DNA of 64,000 bases, from NCBI GenBank assembly GCA_963575745.1, contig CAUYUJ010014627.1, forward strand, positions 410,001-474,000, read 5' to 3'. The translations under genes and the position numbers were made by a program. This document shows positions 19,870 through 31,558 of the stretch, in pieces; position 1 is the first letter of the stretch; the number at the start of each line of letters is the position of its first letter. The notes below the pieces were generated by a model that was not told where the DNA came from, searched no databases, and worked only from the letters and a program-made list of their open reading frames with translations. The DNA is from Prorocentrum cordatum (Eukaryota; Sar; Dinophyceae; Prorocentrales; Prorocentraceae).

Positions 19870-20560
19870 AGCGGCCCTTTTTTTCGCGAGCGTGTAATCT
19901 AGTTTCTTGGAATTCAGGTACCTCTTTTGGCGCAGCGTCTGGTTCCGAGCCTCGACAGAGACGTGCCCTGGGAAAGGCCCGTGGCTGCTCAGTTTGAAGG
20001 TGCTCCCCAGCCGCTCGTGATTGACCCAGGCCGGGTGCACTCGCTCACTTTTCACGGTCCAGCTGGCAGCCTGCAGATAATCAATGTCCACGTCGAGCCG
20101 CAGCGGAAACATAGTTTGAAGATGGAGCTTCTCCAGGCAATCCGTCGGCGCACCCTGGGGCTCACTTCGGCTTCGGTTTTCCTGGGCGGTGATTGGAACG
20201 TCCTGGAATATGGAGAACAGCGCTCTTCCACGGTTTCGGATGAAGCTCCAAGGATATATGCGGCGTCTAGGCTAGGCGACTAATTCGATCGGCTTTTTTC
20301 CCCAGTTTGCGGAAGTAGAGCAGGGTGATCCGACTCATAGGTACGTAGCCCACGAAGCTGTTGTTAGTGTTGGTCGTCTTGATTGGCCGTGCGTGACCTC
20401 CCCAGTCCGGTTTTTTTTTATCGGTCTTTCCCTTCGGAGCTTCGTGATTGGACAAGCCCACGATCGTCGTGGACCGTCTGGCCATGTCCGTGTCGCCCTT
20501 CAGCTCTCCCCTAACAAATCTAACATGCGTAAGTTGCCTAAGCGGGTCTCGCAGCACCTG
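19870..20560 (+). pseudogene. Broken endonuclease domain of element 2 ORF2
   Basis: The endonuclease start NLVSWNSG lies at 19896-19919. A frame change leads to LQIINVHVEP and the catalytic GGDWN (20185-20199). Another frame then carries FAEVEQGDPTH and a SGH where intact relatives have SDH, so the catalytic Asp is replaced. A stop at 20281 ends the middle frame. The upstream CTC-rich tract at 19805-19845 may be an insertion or linker. Order and motifs identify an EEP-type endonuclease, inactive in this copy. Confidence 0.75.
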
Positions 20561-21980
20561 GAATTCGAGGAGCTTTTGAAAGAGATTGCTTTGGAGGCCG
20601 GCCTTTCTGAGGACCCTCGAGAGCGCATCTTGGACATCAAGGATTGCATGTATGCGGTGAAAGATCGGTTTCTGAGAGGCTCTTCCGAAACGGCCCCGCC
20701 ACTGACAGGCAGAAGGTTGCCATTTGTTTGAAGTTTACGCGGGCCAGTCAGAACAACAATCGTGCTTTAGTCAGGAGGTGTCTTCAGTCTCTGCCAGCGC
20801 TGGCGCAGCACTGCGATGCCGAGGGCGCGTGCTGCTCGGATTCTGCGGCGTTTCACAAGTATCAGCAGGGCGTGTGCAGTGACATTTTGCACGCTGAGAT
20901 CAGCGACTTCTTTGCCGAGAACCGCAGCGCCTCCCATTCTGATCTTCGTCCCTCTCAGCTTCGTGAGCTGCTCAGGCTATGGTCGCCTAAACATCGTCGT
21001 CTCGCCCTGTGTCGTGTGTCTGATCGTGGGGGTGGAGATTCTGGGCCCCTGTCTAATAGCGTCCGCAACCTGGCCAACCACTGGGGGGAGGTCCACGCCA
21101 AGCGGGCTTGCGGGCCCAAGTGCGATGAGGTTAAGCATTGGCTGTTCCAGGAAGTTCAGCAGGTCTCGCCTGGCATCCAGTGGAGACTGATGTATCACGA
21201 GTTTGTATGTGTCCTTGCTGCCAAGCAGGAATCCACCCCGGGCCCCGACGGCATTGGATATGCTGCGTGGAAGGCGGGCGGCGAGTTGCGTCGCGAGCGC
21301 CTGTTGTCCCTCTACCCGTACTTACTGGGCTGTAAAGAGATGATGGATGGTTTTAACAACACGTACACTGTTTTCATTCCCAAAGCAGACGGAGTCGGTG
21401 GGGGCGGGAGGGCTTCTCTGGAAATGTCTCGTGCTGCCGATGCCACTCGCCCTATTTCCTATTCCAATTGTGACCGCGAGCTGCTCGCTGCTGCCCTCGC
21501 TGACCCGCTCGCCGCGCAAGCGCAATATCCGGTCTCTGCTGCTCAGGAAGGGTCTGCCAAAAAACGCAATATGCCCGGCCACGTTCTCGAGATGAAGTCA
21601 CAGTTGATATATTCCTTCTCCTTCCAAGATTGCCTGCGATTGCTGCTGCGTTTCCCTCGCTCGATCACGACTGGATCTTCGACTGCCTTGTCAGAGCTAG
21701 GCGTGCCGAGGTACTTCTTGCTTGCCATCAGCGAATCGCATAAGAGTGTGGTCACAGAGGTCTTTCTCCGCGGGCCGGATTCTTGAAGGCTTCCGAACTC
21801 CCCGCCAGGGGAGACAAGGCTGTCCGCTGAGCGGGGCGATCTTCGCTTTATGTTTTGATCCTCTGGTCCGTCATCTGGAGAAGGCCCTGCGACCGCATCC
21901 AGGTAGGCCGTTCGTGTTCGCCGACGACATAGGCGTGCTCTCTCTAAGGACCTGCCGGTGCCAGTCCCGCTGGTAGTCCG
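20561..21980 (+). pseudogene. Broken reverse transcriptase domain of element 2
   Basis: Landmarks in order are STPGPDGIGYAAW (about 21232), TYTVFIPKADG (about 21363), AIAAAFPSLDHDWIF (about 21640-21685, frame differing from the longest frame), QGCPLSGAIFALCFDPL (about 21817-21870) and FADDIGVLS (about 21914-21942). The DD of the polymerase motif remains. Motif A lacks the expected FD before AAAF, and at least three frameshifts separate the parts. The domain copies element RNA to DNA in working relatives; this copy cannot make a continuous protein. Confidence 0.82.
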
Positions 21981-23214
21981 CCTCATGATGGAGGCGGCCT
22001 GGGCTAAAGGTCTTTTGATAAGCCCGAAGAAGTGCATCATCGTTCCCCTGCCGGCCTGAGCATGGCTGAGATCATCCACATGTTCCAGTGAGTCGGGCTG
22101 AACGTTTCGCTGTTCCAGGTGGGTTCCTCCGCCAGGTATTTGGGCATGTTTCTAGGGCCTGGTGGGCCCAGGCGTGGTTCAGCCTTGGGTCTTACTCAGA
22201 ATATTCGAGCCTGCAACACGTTTGGGTTTCCTCTGCTCAGCTTTCCCGCGCAGTTTCTCCCCGCGCCTGCTGCTGTTCTTCGTGCTGAGCGTGAGGCTCA
22301 TCAGTTTCTCACGGCAGGCCCGCGGCGGGCCGTGCCCGCGTTCGCGCTGGCGCACACCGGCGAGATCGGCTTGCCTGTCCAATTCCGCTCCGCCACCTTG
22401 GGAAATCAAGCAGCTATGTACCGGGTGCGTCTTCGGTCCGAGGCTTTCCCGCGAGTGCACGATCGCTGGCGCGAGCTCCGAGAAGTTGAAAAAAAACCGT
22501 CTTGCTGTGTCTCGAAGGGTTGATTGGGTTCAAGAGTCCATCACGGGGTCCCCGTGCACTTTGTTCGAACGCTCTCAGGCCATCCCTCAGATCCCTTCGG
22601 GCCCAGACATGACCCTTCGCCAGAAGCAGATCCACCTGATGATTAAGGTGCGAGACTCCCTGAGTAGGCCCCCAGTCTCAGTTGCTATTATCCCTAGGCT
22701 TAGGAAGTTTTGGGCCGACATACAGGTTTGGCATTCTGACCGAGTTCTTCATTGTTTAGAAACTGCTGGGAATGTTGCTCCTTTCGCTTGTTCCGCGCAT
22801 CTTAGATCTATCTGCAACGGGTGGTGCACTTCCGCCCGTTACAACCAAGGGTGCCAGGTGTGCCGATATGGATGCAAAGCGATGGGAGGCGATCGTGTTT
22901 TGCATTATCTATCGTGCCCGCTGCTGCTCGCTCAGCTGCCCCGTCTCCTTCCTGGTCTTCCCGAAGATTTTTGCGCGTGGTCACCCGAAGATAGGCTGCT
23001 GCTCTGCCTTCGGCCTTCCCTGGAGGGTGTCGGTCTCAGATATGCCTTGCTTGTGCATGACCTTGCAATTTCTGCGTTCCGTTTCCTACGAGCCCACAAG
23101 AGATGGGAACATGGCGCTCTCTCGACCCTTCTCGCTGCGAGGGCTCGCGCCATCGTGAACAAGAGCAGGGCGGTGCGTGCTCCTTTAAATCGACCAGACC
23201 ACTCAGCAACGAGT
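21981..23214 (+). pseudogene. C-terminal region of element 2 ORF2
   Basis: Frames at 22119-22523 and 22162-23214 together hold the post-polymerase region. The clearest landmark is CQVCRYGC followed by GGDRVLHYLSCPLL near 22852-22930. It parallels the C-x-GG...D...HCVSC motif of element 1 and is likely a zinc-binding knuckle. The last frame ends in translated CAT repeats, so the original stop is lost or lies in another frame. Confidence 0.7.
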
Positions 23215-23625
23215 GGGTCATCATCATCACCATCATCATCATGTTCATCATCATCAGCATCATCGTCAGCACCATCACAAGCCTCCTCTTCATCATCATA
23301 ATCGTCCTCGTCACCATCATCAGCATCAGCAACATCATCATCATCAACATCATCCTCATCATTATCGTATCCTTTTCCTCCTCGTCCTTTTCCTCATTTT
23401 CATGCTGTTCCTGTTCCTCCTTCTCCGCCTCCTTCTCCTCCTCATATTATTCCTCCTCCTTTTCATGATCCTCCTTCTCCTGCTCCTCCTCCTGGTCTTC
23501 CTCTTCCTCCTCCTCCTCCTGATCCTCCTCCTCCCCCTCCTCCTCCTCATCCTCCTCCTGATCCTCCTCCTCCTCCTCCTCCTCCTCCTCTTCCTCCCCT
23601 TTCTCGACGAGTCTGGGACGCACTG
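23215..23625. repeat. (CAT)n then (CTC)n microsatellite, 3' border of element 2
   Basis: CAT triplets (23215-23375) grade into CTC/CTT triplets ending near 23600. The order is the mirror of the CTC-then-CAT tract in front of element 1. Frames here are artefacts. Confidence 0.92.
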
Positions 23626-23714
23626 CAACCTATCTAGGGGAGAACGCTCGCAAGATGCTGGATGCATCACCGATGGAGATCGGCTGTGCGCTTTGTCCGC
23701 TTAAGGCCCACCAT

Positions 23715-23960
23715 CGAACATAAGCGCACCCCTGTTTCTCTCGGCGGGAAGGAAACCCCGCCGCTACTCCACCTGCTCCTCCTCCCGTCGTGCCTCCTTG
23801 CTCTTCTTCCTCGTCCTCCTCCTCCCCCTCCTTTTCCTCGTCGTTGTTATGCGGCGGATGCCGCGGAGAAATAATTGTTTCCCACTGTTGGTGGGACCCC
23901 AGACCGTCAATAAGGACGCCGGTTTTCACGATCGGGGGGGTGCTCTAAAGATCTAGTTCG
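23715..23960 (+). repeat. Dispersed repeat with (CTC)n core, copy 2
   Basis: Partner of 7730-7990: CACCCCTGTTTCTCTCGGCGGG, a CTC-rich core, ATAATTGTTTCCCACTGTTGG, then GTCAATAAGGACGCCGG. Confidence 0.65.
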
Positions 23961-24617
23961 ATTATCCCCGACGTGCCCCGACCGGGCGGTGTCTTCATCC
24001 GGCCTTGGCCTCGCTCGTCTGCCGCTTGGGCCTGGGAAGCGTAAGACTCCAGTACGCCGGAACTCGGGTTTGCCTACGCTTTTTGACGAGCCCGCCCCGG
24101 ACTTTGACGGGCCAGTTTTCGCGGGATGTCTGCAGCGGGAGCACGCGGCAAATTTCAGAGTGGGTCTCGTCATTTTCCTGACGGCCCTGTGAGGCCAACC
24201 CGAGCCTCCCGAACTCGGACCGAACGAAAATGGGGGGAATGGGAAAGGGAGGGGGGTACGAAATCTGCTACGTGCAGCTGGTTTTGGCCCCGCCGCTGGG
24301 CCCTCTCCTCGATACATGGGCACCTCCTGGCGCCAGGAGGCGTCAGGAAAACCAGCTACGTGAGCTGATTCTCTACCCTGATCCTTGCTGTCCTACCCTT
24401 TCGCCCCCCCCCCCCCCCGCCCCACCGACGAATCCGAGTCGTACGTCTCTTCGATTGGCTGCCTCGGCGAGAGGGAGAGAGCCTCTCTGAGCAGCCTGCA
24501 TGGGCCGCAGTGGCGCGGCGGCGAGCAGCGGAGGGCAGCGGCGCGGGCGCCTGGGCGGACGCGCTCTGCAGAGTTCTGAGCGCTTCGGGGGCGTGATCCG
24601 TCTCCCCCGGGTGAGCG
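23961..24617. other. Unassigned sequence
   Basis: No gene or repeat is recognised. It has a long C run near 24404-24418. Confidence 0.4.
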
Positions 24618-24790
24618 TGTTGCAGGGGAGGCCCGTGCCAGGAAGCACCCCGCTTGCCCCCAGAGTGCCCCGGGTTTCGCGGGATTCGATGGCTTTGCGA
24701 TGGAAAGCGTGACGTTCCCACACCCAAGATCAATGAACGTCCTGGGGTCTCAGGGTTGGGAGTTTTCTTGTGGACTGGCCTCCACTGCAT
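24618..24790 (+). repeat. Dispersed ~170-bp repeat, copy 2 of 2
   Basis: Partner of 12341-12522, with the same order of shared blocks. Confidence 0.75.
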
Positions 24791-25365
24791 TTCCTGCCCA
24801 GGGTAACGCCTGTTACCCGGGCCAAACCGCCCCCCCCCCTCCCGGGTAACGCTAACGATCGTACTGGGGGGGGGGCCTGGACCCGCCCCACATGCTATGG
24901 TGCACACAGGCGATTGATGCGCCAGAGGGCGCGGACGCACCCTGGCGGGTGCATGCCGCGGCTGCCGTTGCCGTTGCCATCCTGCCCGACGCCCACCTCC
25001 GGGTAACGACCGCTACCCAGGAAAGCAAGAAAAGGTCACTGACTGGAATTCCCCTCCGAGGATCGAGGACGAAGGATTCTGGATGGAAATGACGGCGATG
25101 GGGCATCTTTGGAAACTCCTGAGGCTCCCTCGTGGTCACTGCTGGACTCCCCTCCCAGATCTGGTCGGAAGGCATCGAGGTCCTTGGGTCGATTTGGGCG
25201 GGAGGGGGTCTGAGCGTCTAGAGCTGAAGCGGCTGGGACAAGCATAGTTTCGGCCCAGGCCCGACTGGAACTAAGTAAGTATCGAAGACGCATACTGCGA
25301 ATCATTGCCGCACCGTGGCTTTCTGGAAATGCCGATGTGGCCAGACGTTGCGACGTTGCTAACGA
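24791..25365. other. Unassigned sequence
   Basis: No gene is recognised. Four variants of 'GGGTAACGNNNNNTACC' (near 24800, 24843 and 25002) suggest a small inverted motif repeated locally. Confidence 0.35.
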
Positions 25366-25565
25366 CATGGGAATCAATAGTTTGGCCTCTCGGGGCTCTC
25401 TTGGGGGGCCTCTCGGAGCCCGTTTGGATCGTCTTGGGCGCCTCTGGGGCCGTCTGGAGACCATCTTGAGTGCGTTGGCGCGATCTGTTGTCGGCTTGAA
25501 GCCCTCTTGGACCGTCTTGTGAGCCTCTTGTGGCCCCCTTGGCCCTTTTCTGGGCCTGTTTGGGT
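25366..25565. repeat. 'GGCCRTCTTGG' minisatellite, second locus
   Basis: Same 10-12 bp family as 60-1730, here beginning directly after a GGGAATCAATAG island (25369-25380). Confidence 0.75.
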
Positions 25566-25777
25566 TCCAAGATCACGCGACAACGCGCGTCGCGCCACGG
25601 GAAATCCGGCAATTTGGGATCCGGGCTGTATAAGTGTTCATTCATTCTGGACTAAGGAAGGAAGGCTGAATGGGACCAGAGGGCACTCCAATTCATGCCT
25701 CGCGGAACGGTGGTGGATTTGTATCCCAAACAGGTTTTGCATTTAGGGGGTCGTATTGGTCTGTTGTAAGGAATTGG

Positions 25778-25932
25778 TCCTGCCTGGCGGTCCAGCGGCT
25801 CCATGGTCGCAATCGCCGTTCCGTCGCCGCCTCGTGTCGCCGCCCGTTGTCTGGGCCTGTCTGGCGGTCTGGCGGCTCCTTGGTCGCCGTCGCTTCCCTG
25901 TCGCCGCCCCATCGCCACCTCACATCGGTTTT
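25778..25932 (+). repeat. 78-bp tandem duplication
   Basis: TGCCTGGCGGTCCAGCGGCT at 25781 recurs as TGTCTGGCGGTCTGGCGGCT at 25859. Downstream TGGTCGC and CCGTCGCCGCC blocks are also duplicated. Confidence 0.65.
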
Positions 25933-26837
25933 CGTTTCTCAAAACGAAATGGAAATGGGTTCTACCACCCTCTCCCCCCGGACTTATCGATTCCCCGGGA
26001 ACCGATGCAAAACACATACGATTCTGACCCAATGTCCATCCTAGTTGTGAGCTCGAACTATCCCAGCCAGGCCGGTATCGGCCCCCATTTGGTTCAAACA
26101 CTATGCGCGCGCATTCGTTTTTTCACAAATCATAAGTTGTCAATAATCCCTTGCAACACATATGACGAAGTGCGTACGCGCGCGGCGTCGCGCGCGCATG
26201 CCGAAATCCTTCAACAACCAATGTTTTCGGATGGATTTCAAAATCGAGTGTCCAAGAAACATTTGAAAACACAGGGTTTCGCAACACGGATTTACGGGAT
26301 TCGCGCGCGCATGTCGACATTGTTCGAACGCCCTTGCGCGCGTGCTGGGGTGGTACGATTTTTGCTGAATAATATAATGCGAGCCAGTCTCGCACATCTG
26401 CCGCGCGCGAATTTCGAATTCTTACCAAAACCTTCATCACCGACGCGAAGACGCCGTCATTGTCGCCGGCGTGATCAGCATCGGCGCCGTCACTGGCTGC
26501 CCCGTCGTCGCTGTCAGCATCGTCGCCAGCATCGCTACGATCATCATCGTGTCTACCGTTGTCGACGTTGCCATGATACCGCGCCCGCCCAAATCGTTGA
26601 AGTGCCCGCTGGGATGTGCCGAGCGGTCAGCGCCACCGCGCTCGCGTCGGTCGCGCCAAACTAGCTGGCCGCTGCGCGCGCGAGCATGCGCGGGCTAGCG
26701 CAGCCGCAGATATGCACCAGCCAACATTCAGCACTCATCGCGATCACTTCGAATGGTTTTGCAAACCCAGTTGCGGGCGGGTGGGTAGGATGATTGCGCG
26801 AGCAGCGGGGTGGACAATGTCAAGTTCGGCAAGTGAA

Positions 26838-26909
26838 TAGCACCACGTAGATTGCACTGCGCAGTTTGCACAACACATTGCACAAAGTAGATTGCACGCG
26901 CCACATACG
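26838..26909. repeat. 14-bp minisatellite at end of unit 1
   Basis: Units of consensus CATAGATTGCACCA (for example CGTAGATTGCACTG, CGCAGTTTGCACAA) follow the unit end. Confidence 0.7.
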
Positions 26910-29900
26910 TTCCCTGTTCTAAACAAATGCTTTCAACCCCCCCGGGGTTAAAGACTCCCCAGGATCCGATGCAAAACACATGATTTTGAGCCAATGTCCA
27001 TCCTACTTGTGAACTCATATCTTCCCAGCTAGGCCGGTATCGTTCTCCCCCGTCATCCCCTGCAACAGGAATTTATGCGCGCACGCTTGCTTATCGCAAA
27101 TCATAAGTTTTCAAGAATCCCTTGCAACAGAACTGGGACGAAGTTCGCACGCGCGCGTCGTCACGCGCGCATGCCGAAACCCTTCAAATACTTCCGGTTT
27201 CGAAAAAAAATGTCAGAATCGAGCGTCTACACAACATATTGCTTTTGTTTAAAAAATGGGTTTCGCAACGCAGAGTTTCAACAAAAACGTGCGCGCGCTC
27301 TTGCGAATTCTTGAGAAAACCATAAGTTGTTCAAGATTTCCAGAAAATGCTACCAAATGGGCTTCGCGCGCATGTCGACATCGTTCGAACGCCCTTGCGC
27401 GCGTGCTGGGGTGGCACGACCCGTGTCAAATGATGCCATGCGAGCCAGTCTCGCGCATCTGCCGCGCGCGAATTTCGAATTCTTTCCAAAACCTTCATCA
27501 CCGACGCGAAGACGCCGCCGTCGTCGTCGGCGTGATCAGCATCGGCGCCGTCACTGGCTGCCCCGTCGTCGCTGTCAGCATCGTCGCCAGCATCGCTACG
27601 ATCATCATCGTGTCTACCGTTGTCGACGTTGCCATGATACCGCGCCCGCCCAAGTCGCCGACTCGCACTGAAGTGCCCGCTGGGATGTGCCGAACGGTCA
27701 GCGCCACCGCGCTCGCGTCGGTCGCGCCAAACTAGCCGGCCAGTGCGCGCGCGAGCATGCGCGGGCTAGCGCGGCCGCAGAGATGCACCAGCCAACGCCA
27801 AACACTCATCGCAATCGCCGCCGCATGGGGTTTGCAAACCAAGTTGCGGGTGGGTGGGCGGGATGATTGCGCGAGCAGTGGAATTGACAACTCACTGCGA
27901 ACAGAAATTAGTTATCCTGTCGTAGAAGAAGTTGTACTCTACCCCAATCACCCCCCAGGGTTATCCGTTGCGCGCTTCGATGGGCAATTTATATATTATC
28001 GTGACCCTTCGTTCACTTTCCAAGTGAATTCATGCCAACCCAGGCCAGCCGGTGTCGACCCCCCCCGCCATCTTTTGCCAAAAATAGTATGCGCGCGCAC
28101 TTGTTTATCAAACATAATGAATGTCCAAGAATCCCCTGGCAAAATGGGACGACGCTCGCGCGTCGTCGCGCGCGCGCCGAAACCCTTCAAACACCATCGG
28201 TTTCTGAAGGATTCCAAAACTCGAGTGTCCAACTAGTTGTTTAAACAAGACGCTGTTTTCCTATAACAGAAATAACAGCCAGAAAAAACGAACAGGCTTC
28301 GCAACGCTTGTTTTCAAAACAGCGTGCTCGCGCGCTCTTGCGAATCTGTGTGAAGCAATAGGTTGTTCAACCTTTGTCAGAAAATACTGCCGAACGGGCT
28401 TCCCGCGCGCGCACGTCGAAATCGCGCGAACGCCCCTGCGCGCGAGCCGTCGCGAGGACCCCCTGCAAAAGACAAAAGGACGAAGTGCGCGCGCGCGTCG
28501 TCGCGCTTGCGTGCCGCGATCCTTCAAAAAAACATAGGTTTCGGAAGGGTTCCAAAATCGAGTGCCAGAGAAAAGTTAACATGTCCAGAAAAGGTTCAAC
28601 AAAAGCGCGCGCGCGCGTTATCGCGAATTTTGAGGAACCATAAGTTGCTCAACGTGTCCAGAACATGCTACCACATGGGCTTCGCGCGCGCATGTCGAAA
28701 TCGTTCGAACGCCCTTGCGCGCGTGCTGGGGTGGCACGATCCGCTTCGAATAATACCACGCGAGCCACTCTCGCGCGCCTGCCGCGCGCGCATGTCGGAT
28801 CCCTTCCGAAACCGTCACCGCCGACGCGAGGACGCCGTCGTCGTCGCCGGCGTGGTGAGCATCGGCGCCGCCAGTGCGTGACTTCTCCTTTTTAGAAAGG
28901 AGATTGGTTCTACCCTTCCCCTCGGAGTTTTCTTCGCATTGCAAGTTACATATGATTCTGCCCCATCGTCCATCTGAACAATGAGTTCATACTATCCCAG
29001 CCTGGCCGGTCTCGGTTCCCCTTTCCGTTCCCCAGCCAAAATGCATGCGCGCGCATTCGCCCATAAAAATCAGAAGATTTCAAGAATTTTTTGCAGACGC
29101 AAAATCCGGACGAAGTGCAAACGCGCGCGTCGTCGTGCGCGCATGCTGAAATCCTTCAAAAACTTTGGGCTTCGGAAGGATGTAAAAATCGAGTGTTCCA
29201 AAACCATATTAGAACACAGGGTTTCGCAACGCGGATTTTCAACAAAAAGCTCGCGCTCTTGCGAATTCTTAAGAGAACCATCGGTTTTTCAACATGTTCA
29301 GAACTTGCTACCAAACGGGTTTTGCGCGCGCATGTCGACATCGTTCGCGCGCCCTGGGTCACGACCCGTGTTAAATAATACAATGCGGGCCACTCTCGCG
29401 CATCTGCCGCGCGCGAATTTCGAATTCTTTCCAAAACCTTCATCACCGATGCGCCGACGCCGCCGTCGTCGTCGGCGTGATCAGCATCGGCGCCGTCACT
29501 GGCTGCCCCGTCGTCGCTGTCAGCATCGTCGCTAGCATCATTACTATCATCTTCGCGTCTATCGTTGTCGACGTTGCCATGATACCGCGCCCGCCCCAGT
29601 CGCCGACTCGCATTGAAGTGCCCGCTGGGATGTGCCGAGCGGTCAACGCCACCGCGTTCGCGTCGGTCGCGCCAAACTAGCTGGCCGGTGCGCGCGCGAG
29701 CATGCGCGGGCTAGCGCGGCCGCAAAGATGCACCAACCATCACCAAACACTCATCGCAATTGCCGCCGCATGGGTTTTGCAAACCAAGTTGCGGGTGGGT
29801 GGGTGGGATGTTTGCGCGAGCAATGGAGTGGACAACTCACTGCGACCAGGAATTAATTCTCTTCTCTAAAAACAAAATAGTTCCCCCCCCCGGCGTTCGC

Positions 29901-30531
29901 CGCCCCCCTTTCGGGTATGTTTATCAGATATGATTCTGACCACATGTCCACCCGAAATATGAAATTGCACGATCCCAAGGGAACTGGTATCGGTCCCCCG
30001 AAGGTTCCTTTTGTAAAAAACGATACGCGGGGACATATTTCGTTCTAACATAACAGTTGTTCACGAATCCCTGGCAAAAAAACTGGATGAATTGCACACG
30101 CGCGCGCCGTCGCGCGCGCTTGCCGAAATCCTTCACCAACTGTCGGTGCCGGAAAGGTTGCGCAATCGAGTTTCCAAAAAACCTACAAAAACACATGGTT
30201 TCGCAACACAGATTTGCCAAAAAAACTTACGCGCGAGCTCTTGCGAAATCTTAAGAAAGCCATCGGTTTTTCAATATTTTCACAACGTGCTACCAAACGT
30301 GCTTCGCGCGCGTGTCGAAATCTGTCGAACGCCCTTGCGCGTGTGCCGTCGCGGGAATCCTTTGCAACAAATGGGACGAAGTGCAGACGCGCGCGTCGTC
30401 GCGCGCGTATGCCGAAATCCTTCAAAACCCATACGTTTCGGAACGATTTCAAAATCGTGTGTCCAAGAGACCTACAGAAACACAAGGGTTCGCAACACGG
30501 ATTTTCAACAAAAGCGTGCGCCCGCGCTCTT

Positions 30532-31316
30532 GCGTCGTCATCGTTGTCGTCGTCGTCGTCGTCGTCCCTCCCTCCTCCCGCGTCGTCGTCGTCGTCGTCG
30601 TCGCCTACGTCGTCCTCTGTCTTTCCTCGTGGTCGTCGTCGTCGTCCTCGTTGGCGTCGTGGTCGTTTTCGTCGTCGTTGTCGCCGTGGTCGTCCTTCCT
30701 CCTCCTCCCCCGTCGTCGTCGTCGTCCGTCGTCGGCGTCTCGTCGTCGTCCCTCCTATTTCGTCGCCGTCGTCGTCGTCGTCGTTGTCGTCGTCGTCTTC
30801 CCTCCTCCATCGTCGTTGTCGTCGTCGGCGTCGCCGTCCTTCCTCCTTCTTCGTCGTTCGCGTCGTCGCCGTCCTCCCTCCTCCCTCGTCGTTGTCGTCG
30901 TTGTCGTCGTTGTCGCCGTCGTCGTCCTTCCTCCTCCCTCGTCGTCGTCTTCGTTGGCGACGTTGTCGTCGTCGTCGTCGTCGTCGTCGGCTTCGTCGTC
31001 GTCGTCGTCGACGTCGGCGTCGTCGTCGTCGCCGCCGTCGTCGTCGTCGTCGTCGTCGTCGTCGGCGTCGGCGTCGTTGACGTCGTCGTCGTCGTCGTCA
31101 GTGTCGTCGTTGTCGTCGGCGTCGTCATCGTCGTCGTCGTTGTCATCCTCGTCGTCATCGTCGGCATCGGCGTCGGCGTCGTCGTCGTCGGTGTCGTCGT
31201 CGTCGTCGTCGTTGGCGGCGTCGTCGAAGTCGTTGGAGACGTCGTCGGTGTCGTCGTAGTCGTTGTTGGCGGCGTCGTCGTCGTTGTCGCTGTCGTCGTC
31301 GGCGTCGCTGTCGTTG
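30532..31316. repeat. (GTC)n microsatellite, ~785 bp, inside unit 5
   Basis: GTC triplets with scattered CCTCC interruptions replace the part of the unit that in its neighbours holds the short seed GCCGTCGTCGTCGGCG. Unit sequence resumes after 31316 with GCAAACCAAGTTGCGGG. The Val-, Ser-, Asp-, Arg- and Thr-repeat frames are artefacts. Confidence 0.93.
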
Positions 31317-31436
31317 CCAAGTGCCATTTGGTAACCACCGTCACGGTCTTAAGAGGTTTTGCAAACCAAGTTGCGGGTGGGTGGGTGGGATGTTTGCAAG
31401 AGCGTGGGATGTGTCGACTCGTTTGTTAAAATCAAT

Positions 31437-31558
31437 TGCACCACGTAGACTGCACCACACTGTTTGCACCACATGGACTGCAACTCATACATCGCATCAC
31501 ATAGATTGCACAACCTAGAGGGTACAACATGGGCCGCACCACATATAGCTCACCACAG
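31437..31558. repeat. 14-bp minisatellite at end of unit 5
   Basis: Eight units in exact 14-bp phase, for example CGTAGACTGCACCA, CACTGTTTGCACCA, CATAGATTGCACAA. Confidence 0.85.

Larger units (their letters stand above)
18414..23215 (+). mobile_element. Spliced-leader-tagged non-LTR retrotransposon, element 2, decayed
   Basis: Same design as element 1: leader, ORF1 with coiled coil and RRM-like segment, endonuclease, reverse transcriptase, C-terminal Cys/His motif, then CAT repeats from about 23215. Several stops and frameshifts break the reading frames. The peptide AAAFPSL.HDW in the reverse transcriptase is shared with element 1, so both belong to one family, but most of the sequence differs and they are not recent duplicates. 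Confidence 0.88.

Noticed and set aside
30092-31429. 445-codon Val-rich frame and antisense Thr- and Asp-rich frames
   Set aside because: Produced by the 785-bp GTC expansion in unit 5.
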